A stretch of 64,000 nt of DNA from Polaribacter sp. (GTDB taxonomy: Bacteria; Bacteroidota; Bacteroidia; Flavobacteriales; Flavobacteriaceae): assembly GCA_029250685.1 (NCBI GenBank), contig JAQXEU010000060.1:1-64000 (forward strand), read 5' to 3'. Below are positions 8,093-16,761 of the stretch, in pieces (the first letter of the stretch is position 1; each line of letters opens with the position of its first letter). Position numbers and translations under genes: made by a program. The notes below the pieces were generated by a model that saw only the letters and a list, made by a program, of their open reading frames with translations, was not told the DNA's origin and did no database searches.

Positions 8093-8893
8093 TTAAATGA
8101 TAAAATATAAATACAAATATACAAATGGTGCTGCAAAAAACAAGCTATCTAATCTATCTAGTAAACCACCATGACCTGGCATAATATTTCCACTGTCTTT
8201 GATGTTTGCTTGTCTTTTAAACTTTGATTCTATTAAGTCGCCAATTGTGCCAAATATTGATAAAATTGACCCGATTATCATCCAATCCAACAAATTAATA
8301 TTTGAGTTTTCGTATTGTTTAGAAATAATGAAAGCTGCTATTAATGAAAACACCAATCCTCCAATAAATCCTTCAATTGTTTTTTTAGGAGAAACGCTTT
8401 CAAATAACTTTGTTTTTCCAAAATTCTTCCCAACTAAATATGCGAAACTATCATTCACCCAAATAAAAATTAATGTACAAATTACAATTTCAGGTTGATA
8501 CTCTCCAAAAATAAAAGGTATAGAAATTAAAAAGTAAAAAGGTAGTGTCAAGTAGATAAGTTGTAAGAATAAACGTTGAAAAATGGTTTCTTCTTTGATT
8601 TTCTTTAAAGAAAAAAGTAAATATATTAAAACTAGGGAACCAATAATAGTTACTGTTAAACTAGTAGTTGAAGAATAACCTTCAATTGGATGTATGAAGA
8701 AATATAGCATCCCGCCAAATAAAAGATAAGGAATTATGTTTTTGGATTTTATAATTTTAGAAAACTCCCAAATACAAATGACAGCAAAAACACTTGTTAA
8801 AGCGATGTAGCTTTTTGCATCGTAAAGAATTGCAAATAAGAAAAGAGTAACATAAACAAATCCAGAAATAGATCTTGTTATTAAGTTGCGCAT
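8093..8893 (-). CDS. cdsA: Phosphatidate cytidylyltransferase
   Basis: A polytopic membrane enzyme of about 266 residues making CDP-diacylglycerol from phosphatidate and CTP. The CdsA C-terminal signature is clear: SPKKTIEG, then GDLIESKFKR and KDSGNIMPGHGGLLDRLDS. Seven or eight hydrophobic segments are evident. The ATG at 8893 (MRNLITR) is chosen because it begins just after the stop of the upstream LUD gene; a second in-frame ATG at 8908 would overlap that gene. It belongs to the rsfS-ftsH-LUD-cdsA-psd operon. Confidence 0.95.
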   Translation of the reverse strand: MRNLITRSISGFVYVTLFLFAILYDAKSYIALTSVFAVICIWEFSKIIKSKNIIPYLLFGGMLYFFIHPIEGYSSTTSLTVTIIGSLVLIYLLFSLKKIKEETIFQRLFLQLIYLTLPFYFLISIPFIFGEYQPEIVICTLIFIWVNDSFAYLVGKNFGKTKLFESVSPKKTIEGFIGGLVFSLIAAFIISKQYENSNINLLDWMIIGSILSIFGTIGDLIESKFKRQANIKDSGNIMPGHGGLLDRLDSLFFAAPFVYLYLYFII

Positions 8894-8894
8894 A

Positions 8895-9485
8895 TTAAAA
8901 ATCTTCAAACAACAGCAAATATAAGTTTTTTGAATTACTGTTTCCGTAATTTAAGAAATTATCGTCTTTTTTTTGCAAAGAATAATTTTTAATAGCACTA
9001 ATATTTGTCGGAATATTATCTTTAAAATTTGATTTAATTCCTGTTAAACCTTCTCCAGTATTTTTAACTAATTGACTTGTAGATGCGTAAACAATAAAGT
9101 GTTCTGGAAGTGATGCTAGTTTTTTACTTCGAATTTGATTTGATGAAAAAAGAATATCACCGTTATCTGCTATTAAATGCTCACAAGTTGTAAGAAACGG
9201 AGCAGAATAGTTAATGTCTAATTTTGTATTAATATTTATTCTTTTAGTTATTTCATTAAGTTTCTCATCAATACAAACTAGTTCGTTCCAGTTATTTTCT
9301 TTGATGATATTTTTTAAATGAAATTCAATTTCTTCTTCCTTTGTACAGTATAAAAATTTACCTCCTTTTTCTAGGAAATAGTGAACAAAAGAATCATCTA
9401 AAGATAAATTGACTTCTTGTTTTTTAGCCGATTTTTCTTCAGATGTTTCTTTAGATATTTTAAATATTTTTTTTAAAAAACTCAT
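8895..9485 (-). CDS. LUD-domain protein (LutC/YkgG-like)
   Basis: A 196-residue protein resembling the LUD (lactate utilisation) fold of the LutC/YkgG family; recognisable parts are TTCEHLIADNGDILFSS and the LPEHFIVYAS region. The N-terminus is short, basic and helical (FLKKIFKISKETS). Free-standing LUD proteins of this size are typical between ftsH and cdsA in Bacteroidota, but their role is unknown; none of the lactate oxidation partners (lutA, lutB) is present. It is cotranscribed with ftsH, with a 27-nt gap. Confidence 0.72.
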   Translation of the reverse strand: MSFLKKIFKISKETSEEKSAKKQEVNLSLDDSFVHYFLEKGGKFLYCTKEEEIEFHLKNIIKENNWNELVCIDEKLNEITKRININTKLDINYSAPFLTTCEHLIADNGDILFSSNQIRSKKLASLPEHFIVYASTSQLVKNTGEGLTGIKSNFKDNIPTNISAIKNYSLQKKDDNFLNYGNSNSKNLYLLLFEDF

Positions 9486-9512
9486 TTTTAATAAAAAAAT
9501 AAAGGTAAAAAA

Positions 9513-11480
9513 TTATTCTTCAGTATCTTCTTTTACTTCAGGTTCATTCTCTTCAACTTTCTTTTCAATTTTTACTTCTTCTTTTTCAAATGGTCTTTTT
9601 CCGAATACTTTAACTAAGTCATCTTTAAAGATAACTTCTTTTTCTAATAATAATTTAGCTAAAATAGTTAGTTTTTCTTTGTGAACCTCTAATAATTCAA
9701 TTGCTCTTTGATATTGAGCTTCAATCATTTTAGAGATTTCTTTGTCAATAGTTTTAGCAGTTTCCTCACTATAAGGTTTTACAAAAGCATCGTTCCCTGA
9801 AGAATCATAATATGTAATATTACCAACTTCATCATTTAGACCATATACAGTTACCATCGCTCTTGCTTGTTTTGTAACTTTTTCTAAATCACTTAAAGCT
9901 CCTGTAGAAATTTTGTTAAAAATTATTTTCTCTGCAGCTCTTCCTCCTAAAGTTGCACACATTTCATCTAACATTTGTTCAGTTTGAACAATCATTCTTT
10001 CTGCTGGTAAATACCAAGCTGCTCCTAATGATTGCCCTCTTGGAACAATGGTTACTTTAACTAAAGGGGCTGCATGTTCTAACATCCAACTAACAGTTGC
10101 ATGACCTGCTTCGTGAAAAGCAATTGTTTCTTTTTCTTTAGGTGTAATAACTTTATTCTTCTTTTCCAAACCACCAACAATTCTATCAACAGCATCTAAG
10201 AAATCTTGGTGTTCAATTGATTTTTTGTCATGTCTTGCAGCAATTAAAGCAGCTTCATTACACATGTTTGCAATATCAGCTCCAGAAAAACCTGGGGTTT
10301 GTTGAGCTAAAGACTCAATGTTTACATCATCACCTAATTTTAAAGGTTTAATGTGTACATCAAAAATTGCTTGGCGTTCATTAATATCTGGTAAATCAAC
10401 ATAAATCTGTCTATCAAAACGACCAGCACGCATTAATGCTTTATCTAAAACGTCAGCACGGTTTGTTGCAGCTAAAACGATTACGTTTGTGTCTGTTCCA
10501 AATCCATCCATCTCTGTTAAAAGCTGATTTAACGTATTTTCACGTTCATCATTTCCTCCAGTCATACTGTTCTTCCCACGAGCTCTTCCAATTGCATCAA
10601 TCTCGTCAATAAAAATAATTGAAGGTGATTTTTGTGCAGCTTGTTTAAATAGATCTCTAACACGAGAAGCACCAACACCAACAAACATTTCTACAAAATC
10701 AGATCCTGATAAAGAGAAAAACGGAACACCAGCTTCACCAGCAACGGCTTTTGCTAATAACGTTTTTCCTGTTCCAGGTAATCCAACTAATAATGCTCCT
10801 TTTGGAATTTTACCTCCTAAAGCTGTATATTTACCTGGGTTTTTTAAGAAATCTACAATTTCTTGAACTTCTTCTTTTGCACCTTCTAAACCAGCAACAT
10901 CTTTAAAAGTTGTTTTTACTTTTGTGTCTTTGTCAAAAAGTTTTGCTTTCGATTTTCCAATGTTGAAAATTTGACCACCGCCACCACCGCCAGCTCCACC
11001 ACCAGACATTCTTTTCATAAAGAATAACCAGATTGCAATTAAGATAATGAAGGGTAGAAAAGCAAAAATTTGATCCATAAAACTTGTTTGCTCTATGTGT
11101 TTTTGATCAAACTCTAAATTGTTTTCAGCTCTTGCTTCAGAAAGTTGATTCTCGAAATTTTGTAAATCACCAAAGTCATAAGCAAAAGCAGGTGTTTTTT
11201 GATTGAAAAGAGTTTTCTTTTTATATTGTTTGTAAGCTTCTTTATCTAGAGCTATATCTGTTAAATAAATTTGAGCAACAGTTCTGTTAACAATAACAAT
11301 CTCTTTGATATCATTATCATTTAAAACTTGAGTAAATTTATTTGTAGAAATATTTTTTGATGCAGAATCACCAGCGTTTAAAAACTGGAACCCAATTAAA
11401 AGAACAAAAATCGCTCCGTAAACCCAATAGAAATTAATCTTGGGCATGTTTTTTTTATTGTTATTTTTAGAATCACTCAT
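9513..11480 (-). CDS. ftsH: ATP-dependent zinc metalloprotease FtsH
   Basis: A 655-residue membrane AAA+ protease. It has two transmembrane segments (~17-35 and ~137-155) enclosing a periplasmic domain, a glycine-rich linker, then the AAA module with Walker A GLPGTGKT, Walker B FIDEID and the SRH arginines in [10 protein letters not shown]. The C-terminal peptidase has the zinc motif HEAGH. It degrades unassembled or regulatory membrane and cytosolic proteins. The C-terminal tail is acidic and Glu/Lys-rich. It is cotranscribed with rsfS upstream and lipid synthesis genes downstream. Confidence 0.98.
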   Translation of the reverse strand: MSDSKNNNKKNMPKINFYWVYGAIFVLLIGFQFLNAGDSASKNISTNKFTQVLNDNDIKEIVIVNRTVAQIYLTDIALDKEAYKQYKKKTLFNQKTPAFAYDFGDLQNFENQLSEARAENNLEFDQKHIEQTSFMDQIFAFLPFIILIAIWLFFMKRMSGGGAGGGGGGQIFNIGKSKAKLFDKDTKVKTTFKDVAGLEGAKEEVQEIVDFLKNPGKYTALGGKIPKGALLVGLPGTGKTLLAKAVAGEAGVPFFSLSGSDFVEMFVGVGASRVRDLFKQAAQKSPSIIFIDEIDAIGRARGKNSMTGGNDERENTLNQLLTEMDGFGTDTNVIVLAATNRADVLDKALMRAGRFDRQIYVDLPDINERQAIFDVHIKPLKLGDDVNIESLAQQTPGFSGADIANMCNEAALIAARHDKKSIEHQDFLDAVDRIVGGLEKKNKVITPKEKETIAFHEAGHATVSWMLEHAAPLVKVTIVPRGQSLGAAWYLPAERMIVQTEQMLDEMCATLGGRAAEKIIFNKISTGALSDLEKVTKQARAMVTVYGLNDEVGNITYYDSSGNDAFVKPYSEETAKTIDKEISKMIEAQYQRAIELLEVHKEKLTILAKLLLEKEVIFKDDLVKVFGKRPFEKEEVKIEKKVEENEPEVKEDTEE

Positions 11481-11503
11481 GTGTTACTTTTCTTAACTTT
11501 TAA

Positions 11504-11875
11504 TTATTTTGTTGGGCTCATTTTTGTGATTTTTGCATCACCCCAAAGACTTTCAATATCGTAATACTCTCTAATTTGTTTTTGAAAAACATGAACTACT
11601 ACATTCACATAATCCATTAAAACCCATTCAGAGTTTACTTCTCCTTCTATATGCCAAGGCTTGTCTTTTAAACTTTTGCTAACAATTTTTTGAATTGAGC
11701 CAGAAATGGCTTTTACTTGAGTATTAGAATTTCCTGAACAAATTATAAAATAATCGCAAACTGTATTTTCAATTTCTCTTAAATCTAGTAGTTGTACATC
11801 TTCTCCTTTTACATCGTCAATTCCCTTGATTATTTCAGCAATTAATTCGTCTGTGTTTATTTTTTTGATCGCCAT
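11504..11875 (-). CDS. rsfS: Ribosome silencing factor RsfS
   Basis: A 123-residue RsfS/Iojap family protein. The conserved core DYFIICSGNSNTQVKAI and WVLMDYVNVVVHVF is intact. RsfS binds ribosomal protein uL14 and blocks subunit joining when nutrients are limited. It is the first gene of the minus-strand operon, 23 nt ahead of ftsH, and a TAACTTTG box lies about 22 nt upstream of its start. Confidence 0.96.
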   Translation of the reverse strand: MAIKKINTDELIAEIIKGIDDVKGEDVQLLDLREIENTVCDYFIICSGNSNTQVKAISGSIQKIVSKSLKDKPWHIEGEVNSEWVLMDYVNVVVHVFQKQIREYYDIESLWGDAKITKMSPTK

Positions 11876-11897
11876 TAAAATTCTTTAATATTTAAAA

Positions 11898-11905
11898 CAA
11901 AGTTA
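11898..11905 (-). promoter_or_regulatory. Probable -7 promoter box for the rsfS-ftsH operon
   Basis: On the minus strand the box reads TAACTTTG, matching the Bacteroidota -7 consensus TAnnTTTG, at a suitable distance from the rsfS ATG. No convincing -33 TTTG partner is seen at the expected spacing. Confidence 0.5.
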
Positions 11906-11933
11906 TTGTTTTTTTATGATTATTTTGCGCTAT

Positions 11934-11957
11934 AATCTACATGTTTGTAGATTTTTT
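11934..11957 (+). terminator. Terminator-like hairpin in the birA leader
   Basis: AATCTACA, a 4-nt loop and TGTAGATT form an 8-bp perfect stem followed by a T run, ending only about 5 nt before the birA start codon. It has the form of an intrinsic terminator or attenuator but could also act as an operator palindrome. Confidence 0.5.
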
Positions 11958-11962
11958 AACAT

Positions 11963-12691
11963 ATGAGGATAATCAAACTTAATGCCATCGACTCTACCAA
12001 TTCTTTTTTAAAGGAAATGGCACAATCTTCGTCGCTAGAAAACTACACAGTTATTGTTGCTAAAGAGCAAACAAAAGGAAGAGGGCAAATGGGAACCTGC
12101 TGGCTTTCGGAAGCCAATAAAAACTTGTTGTGTAGCGTGTTTGTTAGGTTCGATTCTTTCCTTATAAAGAATCAAGTTTTGGTTAATTATGCAGTTTCTA
12201 TTGCGATTGTAAATGTGCTTAATAAATATAAACTACCGAAGTTAGCAATTAAATGGCCTAACGACATTTTGTCATCAAATAAAAAAATGTGTGGACTTTT
12301 GATAGAAAATGTCATGCAAAAAGATGAAATTAAGTCTTCAATTATTGGAATTGGCTTAAATGTAAATCAAGTTAATTTTCCGGTTAATTTTAATGCAACA
12401 TCTATTTTAAAGGAAACAAAAAAAGAAACAAATATTGATGAGTTTTTAAACGAATTACTTGCGGAATTAAAAATTCAGATTTCTTATATAATTGATGCTT
12501 CTAAAAATAATTTAAAGGAAAATTATTTAAAATATTTGTACAAAAAAAACACCCCAACGATGTTTAAAAACAGTAAAGGTGTTTTGTTTATGGGGAAAAT
12601 TATTGATGTTTCTTCTGAAGGAAAACTTCAAATTGAACTCGAAGACGATTCAATTAAAGAATTCGGAATTAAAGAAGTTTTTTTCGCTTAA
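11963..12691 (+). CDS. birA: Biotin--[acetyl-CoA-carboxylase] ligase, monofunctional
   Basis: A 242-residue biotin protein ligase that activates biotin with ATP and attaches it to the biotin carboxyl carrier protein. The N-terminal DSTNSFLKE and ligase motif KGRGQMGTCW are present, as is KWPNDI. There is no N-terminal winged-helix DNA-binding domain, so this is a group I ligase and not a bifunctional BirA repressor. It is divergent from rsfS, with an 87-nt gap containing a terminator-like hairpin. Its 3' end overlaps the convergent SRPBCC gene by 4 nt. Confidence 0.95.
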   Translation: MRIIKLNAIDSTNSFLKEMAQSSSLENYTVIVAKEQTKGRGQMGTCWLSEANKNLLCSVFVRFDSFLIKNQVLVNYAVSIAIVNVLNKYKLPKLAIKWPNDILSSNKKMCGLLIENVMQKDEIKSSIIGIGLNVNQVNFPVNFNATSILKETKKETNIDEFLNELLAELKIQISYIIDASKNNLKENYLKYLYKKNTPTMFKNSKGVLFMGKIIDVSSEGKLQIELEDDSIKEFGIKEVFFA

Positions 12692-13077
12692 AGTTTAGAA
12701 ATATTTTCAGCTAAAACTTCAATAAATTTTGTCAATGGTTTTTTAACCATCATAGCCATCATCGGATTAAAATCTCCATTAAAAATCAATTGAACTTCAC
12801 TTTTATTTTCAGCTAATTCAGAAATATTTCCTGATAATGTAAAAGGTAGTTTGCTACTCGCTGCACCTAAAGTGATGTTAGAAAATTCTGTTTTTTCTTT
12901 TAAAACCAATCTAATTTCAGGCATTCCTTTTAAGCCGAATAAAAATGAATCACCATCAACCTCAAATTTCTGAGTATTTTCCGGCATCAATTGCTCGAAA
13001 TTTTGAAGGTCAATTAAAAAATCAAAAATTTCTTTTGAGGATTTTGCAACGCTAACTTTTGTGCTTTCTAAATTCAT
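12688..13077 (-). CDS. SRPBCC (START-like) domain protein
   Basis: A 129-residue protein with the START/Bet v1-like SRPBCC pattern: an N-terminal strand (LESTKVSVAKSSKEIFDFL), then LQNFEQLMPEN, alternating strands and a long amphipathic C-terminal helix. The fold makes a hydrophobic ligand pocket; no ligand can be assigned. It lies 8 nt downstream of pyrE and is probably cotranscribed with it. This adjacency is common in Flavobacteriaceae, but no pyrimidine role is known. Confidence 0.8.
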   Translation of the reverse strand: MNLESTKVSVAKSSKEIFDFLIDLQNFEQLMPENTQKFEVDGDSFLFGLKGMPEIRLVLKEKTEFSNITLGAASSKLPFTLSGNISELAENKSEVQLIFNGDFNPMMAMMVKKPLTKFIEVLAENISKL

Positions 13078-13085
13078 AGTTTATT

Positions 13086-13727
13086 TTATTGATTCCACTC
13101 ACTTGGATTTTTTCTCCAATCTTGTAGTGTGCTTAATTCTTTGTCAGAAATATAATGACTGTCTAATGCTTGTTCTAGCAGATATTCATAGCTACTTAAT
13201 GTAGTTAATTCTACATTGCTTTCTTTAAAGTTATTGTCTGCTATTTCAAATCCGTAGGTAAAAATAGCAACCATTCCTTTGATGTTTACATCAGCTTCTT
13301 TTAAAGCTTCAACAGCTTGTAAGCTACTTTTCCCTGTGCTAATTAAATCTTCAATTACAACAACATTTTGACCTTTTTCAATATGTCCTTCAATCTGATT
13401 TTTACGACCATGCTTTTTTGCTTCTGGTCTCACATAAACAAAAGGGACACCTAATTCTTGAGCAACTAAAATTCCAATTGCAATTGCACCAGTTGCAACA
13501 CCAGCAATAACATCTGGTTTGCCGTGTTTTTGTTCGACTAATTTCGCAATTTCTTCTTTCAGGAAATTACGAACAGGAGGAAAAGATAAGGTGATTCTGT
13601 TGTCGCAATAAATTGGAGATTTCCATCCAGAAGCCCAGTTAAATGGTTCAGAAGGGTTTAATTTTATGGCTTTTATTTGCAGTAAAAACTCAGCTGTTTT
13701 TTTTGCAGTATCTTTGTTTAAAATCAT
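13086..13727 (-). CDS. pyrE: Orotate phosphoribosyltransferase
   Basis: A 213-residue type I phosphoribosyltransferase converting orotate and PRPP to orotidine 5'-phosphate. The PRPP-binding loop reads VVVIEDLISTGKSS, and the KKHGRKNQIEG catalytic flexible loop is present. The start at 13727 (MILNKDTAKK) matches family N-termini; a longer in-frame form to 13796 would read into the Nudix gene. The divergent Nudix start codon is only 7 nt away, and a TACATTTG box lies 4 nt upstream of this ATG, so the mRNA may be nearly leaderless. Confidence 0.96.
   Translation of the reverse strand: MILNKDTAKKTAEFLLQIKAIKLNPSEPFNWASGWKSPIYCDNRITLSFPPVRNFLKEEIAKLVEQKHGKPDVIAGVATGAIAIGILVAQELGVPFVYVRPEAKKHGRKNQIEGHIEKGQNVVVIEDLISTGKSSLQAVEALKEADVNIKGMVAIFTYGFEIADNNFKESNVELTTLSSYEYLLEQALDSHYISDKELSTLQDWRKNPSEWNQ
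13709..13716 (+). promoter_or_regulatory. Probable -7 box for the Nudix gene, inside pyrE
   Basis: TATCTTTG matches TAnnTTTG exactly and lies 18 nt before the Nudix ATG at 13735, within codons 4-7 of the divergent pyrE gene. No well-spaced -33 TTTG is obvious. Confidence 0.5.
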
Positions 13728-13731
13728 GCCG

Positions 13732-13739
13732 CAAATGTA
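13732..13739 (-). promoter_or_regulatory. Probable -7 box for pyrE, overlapping the Nudix start codon
   Basis: On the minus strand TACATTTG matches TAnnTTTG exactly and ends 4 nt before the pyrE ATG. It covers the Nudix start codon (13735-13737). If used, transcription would begin at about the pyrE start codon. A possible TTG -33 element is at a slightly long spacing. Confidence 0.5.
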
Positions 13740-14334
13740 TAAAGTTTTTGTAAATGATAAGCCAATTATCTTAACAGATTCATTAAAAAAGAACAATAAC
13801 TTCCGAGTTTATCTTTTTAAAGATGTTGTTGTGGATGAAATCTTACATAAACTTAAAAGAGGCAACTCTAAAGGGGTAAATCTATTTTGCGCGAATTTAG
13901 AGCGTGATTGGAAAACTTTTAAAAAACATTTTAAAGTAGTTTCTGCCGCCGGAGGTTTGGTTTTAAATCCAGACAATGAAATACTTTTTATCTATCGATT
14001 AGGAATTTGGGACTTACCAAAAGGAAGAATCGAAATAGGAGAAACTATAGAAGAAACAGCCGTTAGAGAAGTTGAAGAAGAATGTGGTGTAGCGGGTTTA
14101 ATTCTTGAAAAGCCATTAATTACAACGTATCATTTGTTTTTTATGGATGATATTCAGCAACTTAAAATTACGCATTGGTTTCTAATGAAAACTGATTTTC
14201 AAGAAAAACTAACTCCACAATTAGAAGAAGGAATTACCAAAGTAGTGTTTAAAAATGAAACTCAAGTCCAACAAGCAAAGCAAAACACTTATGCAAACAT
14301 TAAGTTGGTTCTGGATGCATACAAACAAGTTTAA
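13735..14334 (+). CDS. Nudix hydrolase
   Basis: A 199-residue protein with a C-terminal Nudix domain; the Nudix box GRIEIGETIEETAVREVEEE is complete (G-x5-E-x7-REVxEE). The first ~65 residues form a separate N-terminal extension. Nudix enzymes hydrolyse nucleoside diphosphates linked to another moiety; the substrate here is unknown. The start at 13735 (MYKVFVND) is preferred, since upstream in-frame starts would overlap pyrE on the opposite strand. The divergent pairing with pyrE is typical of flavobacteria. Confidence 0.9.
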   Translation: MYKVFVNDKPIILTDSLKKNNNFRVYLFKDVVVDEILHKLKRGNSKGVNLFCANLERDWKTFKKHFKVVSAAGGLVLNPDNEILFIYRLGIWDLPKGRIEIGETIEETAVREVEEECGVAGLILEKPLITTYHLFFMDDIQQLKITHWFLMKTDFQEKLTPQLEEGITKVVFKNETQVQQAKQNTYANIKLVLDAYKQV

Positions 14335-14349
14335 GTTCAAAATATAACC

Positions 14350-14357
14350 TATCTTTG
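14350..14357 (+). promoter_or_regulatory. Probable -7 promoter box for the SulP transporter
   Basis: TATCTTTG followed by CC matches the Bacteroidota -7 consensus, 25 nt before the sulP ATG. A -33 partner is not evident. Confidence 0.5.
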
Positions 14358-14382
14358 CCGACTTCAAAAATCAACCAGAATT

Positions 14383-16011
14383 ATGACTGAATTTATTAGA
14401 AAAAGAGTAAAAAATGTAAAGAATGATGTGTTGTCAGGAATTACTGTTGCGCTTGCATTAGTGCCAGAAGCAGTTGCATTTGCATTTGTAGCAGGAGTTG
14501 ATCCTTTAGTAGGTTTGTACGCTGCATTCATGGTTGGTTTGATTACATCAATTTTTGGAGGAAGACCAGGGATGATTTCTGGTGCAACTGGAGCTTTAGC
14601 AGTTGTAATGGTTTCTTTAGTTTCTGAAGGAAACGCAATGGGAAATCCAGAGGAAAATTTAGGATTGTACTATTTATTTGCAACTGTAATTTTAATGGGA
14701 TTAATTCAGATTTCTGCTGGAGTTTTTAAACTAGGGAAGTTTGTCAGGTTAATTCCGCACCCAGTTATGATGGGGTTTGTAAACGGATTGGCAATTGTAA
14801 TTTTCTTATCGCAATTAGGGATGTTTAAATCGACAGTTGAAGGTGAAAAAGTTTGGCTAGAAGGAAATAGTTTATGGTATATGATTGGTCTGGTTTTATT
14901 AACTATGATTATCATGTGGGGTTTACCAAAAATCAAAGCAACCAAAAAATTACCTGAAGCTTTAATTGGAATTTTAGTAGTTACGGGAATTGTAATTTTT
15001 TCAAATTTAGATGTTGCAACTGTGGGGTCATTTATTAGAGATGGAGGAGGAGAAGGTTTAAAAGGAGGTTTGCCAATAATTCATTTAGAGACATTTTCTA
15101 AAATTCCAATGAATTTTGCAACGTTGAAATTCATTTTTCCATATGCTTTAATTTTAGCAGCAATTGGTTTGATAGAATCATTAATGACCTTGAATTTAAT
15201 TGACGACTTAACAGAAACAAGAGGAAACTCAAACAAAGAATGTGTAGCGCAGGGAAGCGCAAATATCATCACAGGATTGTTTGGAGGAATGGGCGGTTGT
15301 GCAATGATTGGGCAATCAATCATCAATATAAAAGGAGGAGGAAGAGGAAGATTATCTGGAATTACAGCAGCAGTAATGTTGTTAATTTTCATTGTCTTTG
15401 CATCATCTTATATAGAGCAGGTTCCAATAGCTGCTTTGGTTGGAGTTATGTTTATGGTTGTTGTCGGAACTTTTGCTTGGTCTAGTTTTAGAATTTTAAA
15501 TAAAATACCAAGAACCGATGTTTTTGTATTGGTGTTGGTTTCGGGATTAACCGTGATTTTTGATTTAGCCATTGCTGTATTAGCTGGAGTTATTGTAAGT
15601 GCGTTGGTTTTTTCTTGGGAAAATGCAAAACGAATTAGAGCTAGAAAGCGTATTAAAGAAGACGGAACAAAAATTTACGAAATTTGGGGGCCTTTATTCT
15701 TTGGAAGTATTTCTGCTTTTAACGATAAATTTGATGTAAAAAATGATCCACAAAATGTAGAAATTGATTTTGTAGAATCTAGAATTAGTGATCACTCTGC
15801 AATTGAAGCTATTTTTGCTTTGGTTGAAAAATACCATACGGAAGGAAAGAAAATCACATTGAAACATCTTAGTGAGGACTGTAAAGTGTTATTGTATAAG
15901 TCGAGTCCAATTTTTACAGGAATTATCGAAGAAGCAATTGATGACCCTCGTTATCATTTAGCTGCGAACCCTGAGGATTTTACAAAATCTTTATCTGAGT
16001 ATAAATTTTAA
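14383..16011 (+). CDS. SulP-family anion transporter with STAS domain
   Basis: A 542-residue SLC26/SulP transporter. About twelve hydrophobic segments span residues ~20-415, with the typical early motif ALALVPEAVAFAFVAGVDPL and later ECVAQGSANIITGLFGGMGG. The cytoplasmic C-terminus (~435-535) is a STAS domain (FFGSISAFND). The family moves sulfate, bicarbonate or other anions; the substrate cannot be decided from sequence. It lies just upstream of cysteine dioxygenase and a PLP decarboxylase, so a link to sulfur oxidation products is possible, but the 168-nt gap argues for a separate promoter. Confidence 0.9.
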   Translation: MTEFIRKRVKNVKNDVLSGITVALALVPEAVAFAFVAGVDPLVGLYAAFMVGLITSIFGGRPGMISGATGALAVVMVSLVSEGNAMGNPEENLGLYYLFATVILMGLIQISAGVFKLGKFVRLIPHPVMMGFVNGLAIVIFLSQLGMFKSTVEGEKVWLEGNSLWYMIGLVLLTMIIMWGLPKIKATKKLPEALIGILVVTGIVIFSNLDVATVGSFIRDGGGEGLKGGLPIIHLETFSKIPMNFATLKFIFPYALILAAIGLIESLMTLNLIDDLTETRGNSNKECVAQGSANIITGLFGGMGGCAMIGQSIINIKGGGRGRLSGITAAVMLLIFIVFASSYIEQVPIAALVGVMFMVVVGTFAWSSFRILNKIPRTDVFVLVLVSGLTVIFDLAIAVLAGVIVSALVFSWENAKRIRARKRIKEDGTKIYEIWGPLFFGSISAFNDKFDVKNDPQNVEIDFVESRISDHSAIEAIFALVEKYHTEGKKITLKHLSEDCKVLLYKSSPIFTGIIEEAIDDPRYHLAANPEDFTKSLSEYKF

Positions 16012-16179
16012 TTTGCACGAATTTTAAAATTTTTGTTCGTTTTTTTGTTGTCTGCAGGAAATTAAAAAAAGGATTATTGGCGAATAATTCGTTTAAAAGA
16101 TTCCAAAATAGTACCTTAGCAATATTGCGAAAAACAGTGATTTTTTCTCTGATTTAATGCAAAAACACTCAAAATCCAC

Positions 16180-16761
16180 TTGGAATCCACAAAAAACGAT
16201 CAAAAAACCTTAAATTCTTTTTCTGAACTTGTTCAAGTTTTAGATGAAGTAGAGAGGAAGAATTACACAACTATTTTAAAATCGATACAATTACCAAAAG
16301 CAGAATTTGAAAAATTCGCAACTTGGTCAGAAACGTGTTATACACGAAACTGTGTTGTAGAAAATGAAAACTTTGAATTGATTTTACTTTGCTGGGAAAA
16401 AGATCAAATTACTGCAATTCATGATCATGGAGGAGAAGAATGCTGGGTGTATTTTGCAAAAGGAACTTTTAAAGAAAATATTTATTCTCAAGAAGAAAAT
16501 GGAGAATTAAAAATTATTAAAACAACGAATACTAAACCTGGAGATGTTGCGTATATGATAGATTTCATGGGCTTTCATAACTTAGAAAACACATCAAACA
16601 AAAGGGCAATGTCTTTGCATTTATACGCAAAACCAATTAAAAACTGTAATGTATACGATTCAGAAAAAAATGAATTTTTCAGTAAGGAAATGTCTTATGA
16701 CAACGTCCAAGAAGTACAACAATCAACAACAAAAAAGAACAACAATATATGTCTGAATTAA
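16180..16761 (+). CDS. Cysteine dioxygenase
   Basis: A 193-residue cupin of the cysteine dioxygenase type I family, oxidising L-cysteine to cysteine sulfinate with Fe(II) and O2. The iron triad is visible as HDH (His81, His83) and His133 (MGFHN); the substrate-binding arginine YTRN (Arg56) and catalytic tyrosine LHLYAK (Tyr149) are also present. The Cys of the mammalian Cys-Tyr crosslink is replaced by Gly, as in many bacterial enzymes. The start appears to be TTG at 16180; a nearby ATG at 16157 is in another frame and stops after 18 codons. The 3' end overlaps the next gene by 13 nt. Confidence 0.92.
   Translation: MESTKNDQKTLNSFSELVQVLDEVERKNYTTILKSIQLPKAEFEKFATWSETCYTRNCVVENENFELILLCWEKDQITAIHDHGGEECWVYFAKGTFKENIYSQEENGELKIIKTTNTKPGDVAYMIDFMGFHNLENTSNKRAMSLHLYAKPIKNCNVYDSEKNEFFSKEMSYDNVQEVQQSTTKKNNNICLN

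Noticed and set aside
10750..10790. FtsH Walker A with Leu (GLPGTGKT) as a defective site
   Set aside because: The catalytic Lys and Thr are present; Pro-to-Leu at the second position is tolerated in related AAA+ proteins.
13666..13734. Longer Nudix frame reading back into pyrE
   Set aside because: The extra residues are antisense to conserved pyrE codons; homologue-like sequence begins at 13735.
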